The notes beneath the pieces were generated by a model, which was not told where the DNA came from, did not search any database, and saw nothing but the letters and a program-made list of their open reading frames with translations. From Pseudomonas moorei (lineage in GTDB: Bacteria > Pseudomonadota > Gammaproteobacteria > Pseudomonadales > Pseudomonadaceae), in NCBI RefSeq assembly GCF_008801475.1, contig NZ_VZPP01000001.1:62001-126000 (forward strand): a DNA stretch of 64,000 nt, read 5' to 3'. The position numbers and the translations under genes were made by a program. Numbering within the stretch: position 1 is the stretch's first letter; every line of letters starts with the position of its first letter. Of the stretch, positions 60,629 through 64,000 are shown piece by piece.

Positions 60629-61043
60629 GAGGTGCGGTGTGCGGGCTTGCGTCATCGTCGGAACGTCGACCGGAGCAAGGTCGCTCCCACAATGGTCCGG
60701 GTGTAGCAAAGACTCGATTGACAGCGGATGCCCCATGCTCGCGACGTAGCCCCCGGACATCCCGCTTTCCTGATTTCTACAGATTTTGAAATGATTTTCG
60801 GCTGTAGGAATTATCCCGATCACCTGTACGATCCAAGTCCTTTTTCCATTCAGGATTTGCATGAACACCTTCACGGAGCCCCCCGGTTACCCTTTCCCTT
60901 CGCGCCAATGCGCGCTCCTGACGCACGCCATACACCCGGTCTTCGACCATTCAAACGCCCTTGTTTTTGCAGTTTCACGGCCATTGCGCCGCGCCTTGCC
61001 GTGCCCGGCATTCTGAATTCACTGACGAGATCGAGACGTTTAC
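60629..61043 (+). other. Intergenic region with half REP and a doubtful leader peptide
   Basis: The 415-bp gap holds a single degenerate REP arm (60669-60691, GGAGCAAGGTCGCTCCCAC). A 51-codon frame starts at ATG 60860 (MNTFTEPPGYPFPS) with AGGA seven bases upstream, ending at the TGA near 61015. It could be a leader peptide of the TerC gene, but its composition gives no clear support. No yybP-ykoY riboswitch core (GGGGAGTAG) was found. Confidence 0.4.
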
Positions 61044-62603
61044 ATGGAATGGATAGCTGACCCCACCGCATGGCTGGGTTTGTTGACGCTGATTGTGCTG
61101 GAACTGGTGTTGGGCATCGACAACCTGGTGTTTATCGCGATCCTCGCGGACAAATTGCCGCCAGAGCAGCGCGACCGTGCGCGCATCATTGGTTTGTCCC
61201 TGGCGTTGTTGATGCGTCTGGGCTTGCTCGCGAGTATCTCGTGGCTAGTGACGTTGACCCAACCGCTGTTCGAGGTGTTCGACAAGAGCTTCTCTGGCCG
61301 TGACCTGATCATGCTGTTTGGCGGTGTGTTCCTGTTGTTCAAGGCCACCATGGAGCTGCACGAACGCCTCGAAGGGCATGTCGGCCAGCGCTCCTCCCAT
61401 ACGGCGTACGCCTTGTTCTGGCCGATCGTGGCGCAAATCGTGGTGCTCGATGCCGTGTTCTCCCTCGATGCGGTGATTACCGCTGTGGGCATGGTCGATG
61501 AGCTGGCGGTGATGATGATCGCGGTGATCATTTCCATCGGCCTGATGATCGTCGCGAGCAAGCCGCTGACCCGTTTCGTCAACGCGCACCCGACGGTGAT
61601 CATGCTGTGTCTGGGCTTCTTGATGATGATCGGTTTTGCGCTGACCGCCGAGGGCCTGGGCTTCCACATTCCCAAGGGCTACCTGTACGCGGCCATCGGT
61701 TTCTCGATCCTGATCGAGGTGTTCAACCAGATTGCCCGGGCTCGCCGCAAGCGCTCGATGCAGGGCCTGCGACCGATGCGCGAGCGCACGGCTCATGCAG
61801 TAATGCGTTTGCTGGGTGGTCGCAAACTGGCCGTGGAGGAGGTCGGTGAAGACATTGCCGACCTGTTGGACAACGGCGAAGCACCGACTGAAGAACTGTT
61901 CGACCGTCGCGAGCGGGTGATGATCAGCGGCGTGTTGCAACTGGCCGAACGGCCGATCCGTACCCTGATGACCGTGCGCGCCGACGTCGATCATATCGAC
62001 CTGGCCGATGACGCCGAGGGCATTCGTACAAGGTTGATGCATTCGTCCTATTCGCGTCTGCCATTGATTCGTGACGGTGCCGTGGATGAGCCGCTGGGCT
62101 TCGTGCACAAGAAGGAACTGCTGAAGGAATACCTGGCCGGTAACGAGCCTGATCTTGCGCATCTGGCGCGCCAGACCATCAACTTGCTGGACAGTTATTC
62201 GATCCTCAATGCCCTGGAGCAGATGCGCAAGGCATCGACCCACATCGCCTTTGTGGTCAATGAATTCGGGGATTTCGTCGGCGTGCTGACCATGACCGAC
62301 ATTCTGGAGTCGATTGCCGGCGAGTTACCCGATGCCAGCGAAATCGAAGGCCCGGATGTGCTCCAGGACAATGGCGGGTTTGTGGTCAGTGGCGCCTTGA
62401 ACCTGGCGCGGGTGCGGCAACGCACAGGATTTGCCGCGCCACCGACGGACGACTATCAAACCCTCGCCGGATTGGTGATGAGCTTGTTGGATCGCCTGCC
62501 GATGATCGGTGACAGCCATGAGTGGCAGGGCTGGCGCATGACCGTCCTCAAGGTCGAAGAGCGGCGGGTGACGCGAGTGTTTCTGGCGCGTGTCGACGGG
62601 TGA
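61044..62603 (+). CDS. TerC-family membrane protein with CBS pair and CorC/HlyC domain
   Basis: This 519-aa protein (YoaE/YegH type) has an N-terminal TerC domain with about seven helices and the acidic membrane motifs [16 protein letters not shown] and [17 protein letters not shown]. Two CBS domains follow (about 300-430: [39 protein letters not shown]), then a CorC/HlyC C-terminal domain (about 440-519). TerC relatives are linked to metal export or metal loading of exported proteins, with manganese best supported; CBS domains may sense nucleotides. It is probably monocistronic. Confidence 0.88.
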   Translation: MEWIADPTAWLGLLTLIVLELVLGIDNLVFIAILADKLPPEQRDRARIIGLSLALLMRLGLLASISWLVTLTQPLFEVFDKSFSGRDLIMLFGGVFLLFKATMELHERLEGHVGQRSSHTAYALFWPIVAQIVVLDAVFSLDAVITAVGMVDELAVMMIAVIISIGLMIVASKPLTRFVNAHPTVIMLCLGFLMMIGFALTAEGLGFHIPKGYLYAAIGFSILIEVFNQIARARRKRSMQGLRPMRERTAHAVMRLLGGRKLAVEEVGEDIADLLDNGEAPTEELFDRRERVMISGVLQLAERPIRTLMTVRADVDHIDLADDAEGIRTRLMHSSYSRLPLIRDGAVDEPLGFVHKKELLKEYLAGNEPDLAHLARQTINLLDSYSILNALEQMRKASTHIAFVVNEFGDFVGVLTMTDILESIAGELPDASEIEGPDVLQDNGGFVVSGALNLARVRQRTGFAAPPTDDYQTLAGLVMSLLDRLPMIGDSHEWQGWRMTVLKVEERRVTRVFLARVDG

Positions 62604-62639
62604 TGTTGGGGCGGGCCCGAGGGCACTGCGCTGGCATAT

Positions 62640-62676
62640 CCGTGCCTACAGGCTGTTGATGTATCTGTAGGCACGG
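62640..62676. terminator. Hairpin between convergent TerC and lipoprotein genes
   Basis: CCGTGCCTACAG and CTGTAGGCACGG form a 12-bp perfect stem with a 13-base loop. No T-run follows. Position between two stop codons suggests transcript-end processing or termination; the CTGTAGG core also resembles the outer end of REP elements. Confidence 0.5.
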
Positions 62677-62736
62677 CTTGACCGATGAGGCCCAGATGTC
62701 GTGGCGGTGTTCACTCCGTGTCGGTCTGTTGGCGTG

Positions 62737-63468
62737 TTACTTGTCGCCTGGCAAAACAGTCTGGGTCACCGGGTAGGCGAACGATTCTTCGTTAATGTTT
62801 ACCGTCGCATAAACGGTTTGCGCCTCTCCGGGTTTGAGTGGCGCAGGGACATTGGGCAAGCGGCCGATGGCTTTGCCTGGCCGCCAGTTAATAACGTTCA
62901 AGCCAACAAAATGCGGCAACAGCGTTGGCGCGCGAAAGGTATCGCCCGATGGAACCGAAAAGAGGGTGGTAACGGAATTTTTAATCGGGAAGAAAATTGC
63001 ACCCGGATAGGTTCCGCATAACGGGTAGTTCGGTGTGCCGCGAACGCACTTGACCGCAGGCTCTTGCCCAACGACCAGTCTGGTAGGAGGCGAACTGATT
63101 CCATTTACAAACACCGAGAACGAAATCCCCTTGCCTGGCAGGCTCGAGAGGTTCAACTGAGTCATCGTGAAATCTCCGTTGGCAAGCGTGGTTGCCTGTC
63201 TCAGGATATCTCCGTCGCTTGTTAACGCCGTTACCATGAACGGCCCCGCCGAGTCGACGCCGACGATAGTTCCCGCAATGGATGTGTCGCTTTTGGACAG
63301 TGGCGTCGTGACACAAACTTCCGCACCGTTTTGGCCAATGTACTTTGCGCTGACGAGGCTCGCGCATTCTTCGTTTACCGTGGCAATGCTGTTGGTCTGT
63401 TCGATGTCGCAACCCGATAAAAAAGCCCCGAGTGCGGTAGTTATAAAAAACATCCTTGCTGTATTCAC
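62737..63468 (-). CDS. Putative lipoprotein of unknown function
   Basis: This 243-aa protein has a lipoprotein signal (FFITTALGAFLSGC, lipobox LSGC). The body contains a beta-rich domain with an Ig/carboxypeptidase-like repeat (TSIAGTIVGVDSAGPFMVTA) and paired cysteines (CASLV, CVTTP, CVRGTPNYPLCG). GTG 63468 is preferred because AGGGA lies nine bases upstream; ATG 63453 would shorten the n-region to nothing. The frame extends far upstream of this but without a start signal. No family is recognised. Confidence 0.65.
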   Translation of the reverse strand: MNTARMFFITTALGAFLSGCDIEQTNSIATVNEECASLVSAKYIGQNGAEVCVTTPLSKSDTSIAGTIVGVDSAGPFMVTALTSDGDILRQATTLANGDFTMTQLNLSSLPGKGISFSVFVNGISSPPTRLVVGQEPAVKCVRGTPNYPLCGTYPGAIFFPIKNSVTTLFSVPSGDTFRAPTLLPHFVGLNVINWRPGKAIGRLPNVPAPLKPGEAQTVYATVNINEESFAYPVTQTVLPGDK

Positions 63469-63872
63469 ATTTAATTCCCTGGAGAGGCGATGTTTATAAG
63501 TGACATGCCGAGCCAGTATTTCCTCAGGGCTTGCGGGGCGTCTACTGTCAGAGTTGACAGGTTGGCAAGGGTTTTGACTGCTTGATGTACCCACCGCCCT
63601 GCCGCGTGAGTGTCGGTTTGCGTGACACGTACTGCTTCCCGCGCACTCAAACGAAGCGCATTGCCCACGACCTGTAGCCAACGGTAGCACCCGCTCGTTG
63701 AGTGACCGGGTAACGCCAGCGACGGCGTTTCCGTGCATGCCGTTGATTCAACTGAACTTTCAGTTGCACTAGGTTTTCTCTGCGAGGCTGTGGCACACTT
63801 TCTGCTGTCTATTCCGTTGTTACATACCAAGTTCCGGTATAGCGGAATAAACATCATCCTGGAGTGCTTGCC
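63469..63872 (+). other. Intergenic region, nothing clearly coding
   Basis: The 404-bp gap between divergent genes holds an imperfect nested palindrome at 63811-63847 (ATTCCG ... ATACC ... GGTAT ... CGGAAT), 26 bp before the binding-protein start, which may be an operator or leader hairpin. A 135-codon minus-strand frame (63471-63878) covers the gap but starts inside the next gene's 5' end and has no recognisable domain or ribosome binding site. Confidence 0.4.
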
Positions 63873-64000
63873 ATGCATCGCCGACCTTCCTTGTTCAAAG
63901 CGTGTGTTTTTCTGTTCGCAGCCTCTGCTGCTGCCGTGGGCGTGGCCCAGGCGGCCGACAGCAAGCTCGATAGCGTTCTGGCCCGCGGCAAACTGATCGT
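63873..64000 (+). CDS. Amino-acid-type ABC transporter periplasmic binding protein (5' part)
   Basis: The first 42 codons of a gene are cut by the window end. They encode a signal peptide (ACVFLFAASAAAVGVAQA-A) and the start of a mature protein DSKLDSVLARGKLIV, the typical opening of family 3 (polar amino acid) binding proteins. CTGGAGTGCTTGCC gives the ribosome binding site. The ligand cannot be judged from this part. Confidence 0.75.
   Translation, partial: MHRRPSLFKACVFLFAASAAAVGVAQAADSKLDSVLARGKLI

Noticed and set aside
60629..61043. Manganese (yybP-ykoY) riboswitch before the TerC gene
   Set aside because: TerC genes often carry one, but the GGGGAGTAG core and its partner segment are not present.
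63471..63878. 135-codon minus-strand frame in the gap before the last gene
   Set aside because: It overlaps the start and ribosome binding site of the binding protein gene, has no ribosome binding site of its own and no domain I can name. It could be a decayed gene but cannot be supported.

Overview
The window is a chromosomal segment from a Pseudomonas of the fluorescens lineage. The evidence is GC-rich coding sequence, REP/REPIN palindromes built on GAGCTTGCTCGC, a LexA2-type lexA-imuA-imuB-dnaE2 cassette, the cysI/DUF934 and metH/cti/nfuA gene sets, and the aerobic (CobN-type) cobalamin genes. Species cannot be fixed from the sequence alone. No rRNA, tRNA, CRISPR array, prophage or insertion sequence was seen. 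Mobile-type DNA is limited to REP/REPIN elements, and no RAYT transposase gene is present.

Layout. 1-5890: SOS mutagenesis operon behind a palindromic LexA box. 6022-13319 (minus): a seven-gene unit of a polyamine-type ABC importer, two amidohydrolase-superfamily enzymes and a flavin-reductase-like protein, with a divergent FCD-type GntR regulator at 13460. 14308-20858: a soluble hybrid histidine kinase, a class II UvrA, and small proteins around a DUF4142 gene. 20911-24110 (minus): LysR regulator, a fatty-acid-hydroxylase/SRPBCC fusion and an SMP-30-like protein. 24322-28776: a YtcJ-type amidohydrolase, SCP2 protein, histidine phosphatase and SohB protease.

28959-43698 is the most accessory part. 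Two giant toxin-like leucine-rich-repeat proteins flank the sulfite reductase genes. The second (2209 aa) has a NEL-type E3 ubiquitin ligase domain with a CxD catalytic motif. The first (1303 aa) stops inside the equivalent domain and lacks the cysteine. 43767-50809 holds metH, cti and nfuA.

50974-60628 is a vitamin B12 region. Two cobalamin riboswitches lie back to back. The minus-strand one precedes cbtB-cbtA-cobE-cobM; the plus-strand one precedes cobW-cobN. cobN carries a complete REPIN inside its reading frame. The next gene ends at a textbook -1 frameshift signal (A AAA AAG, 5-nt spacer, 15-bp hairpin over the stop codon), after which the -1 frame continues into a von Willebrand A domain. 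One gene therefore probably makes both the small ChlI-like and medium ChlD-like subunits that work with CobN. The window closes with a TerC/CBS membrane protein, a lipoprotein and the start of a periplasmic binding protein gene.
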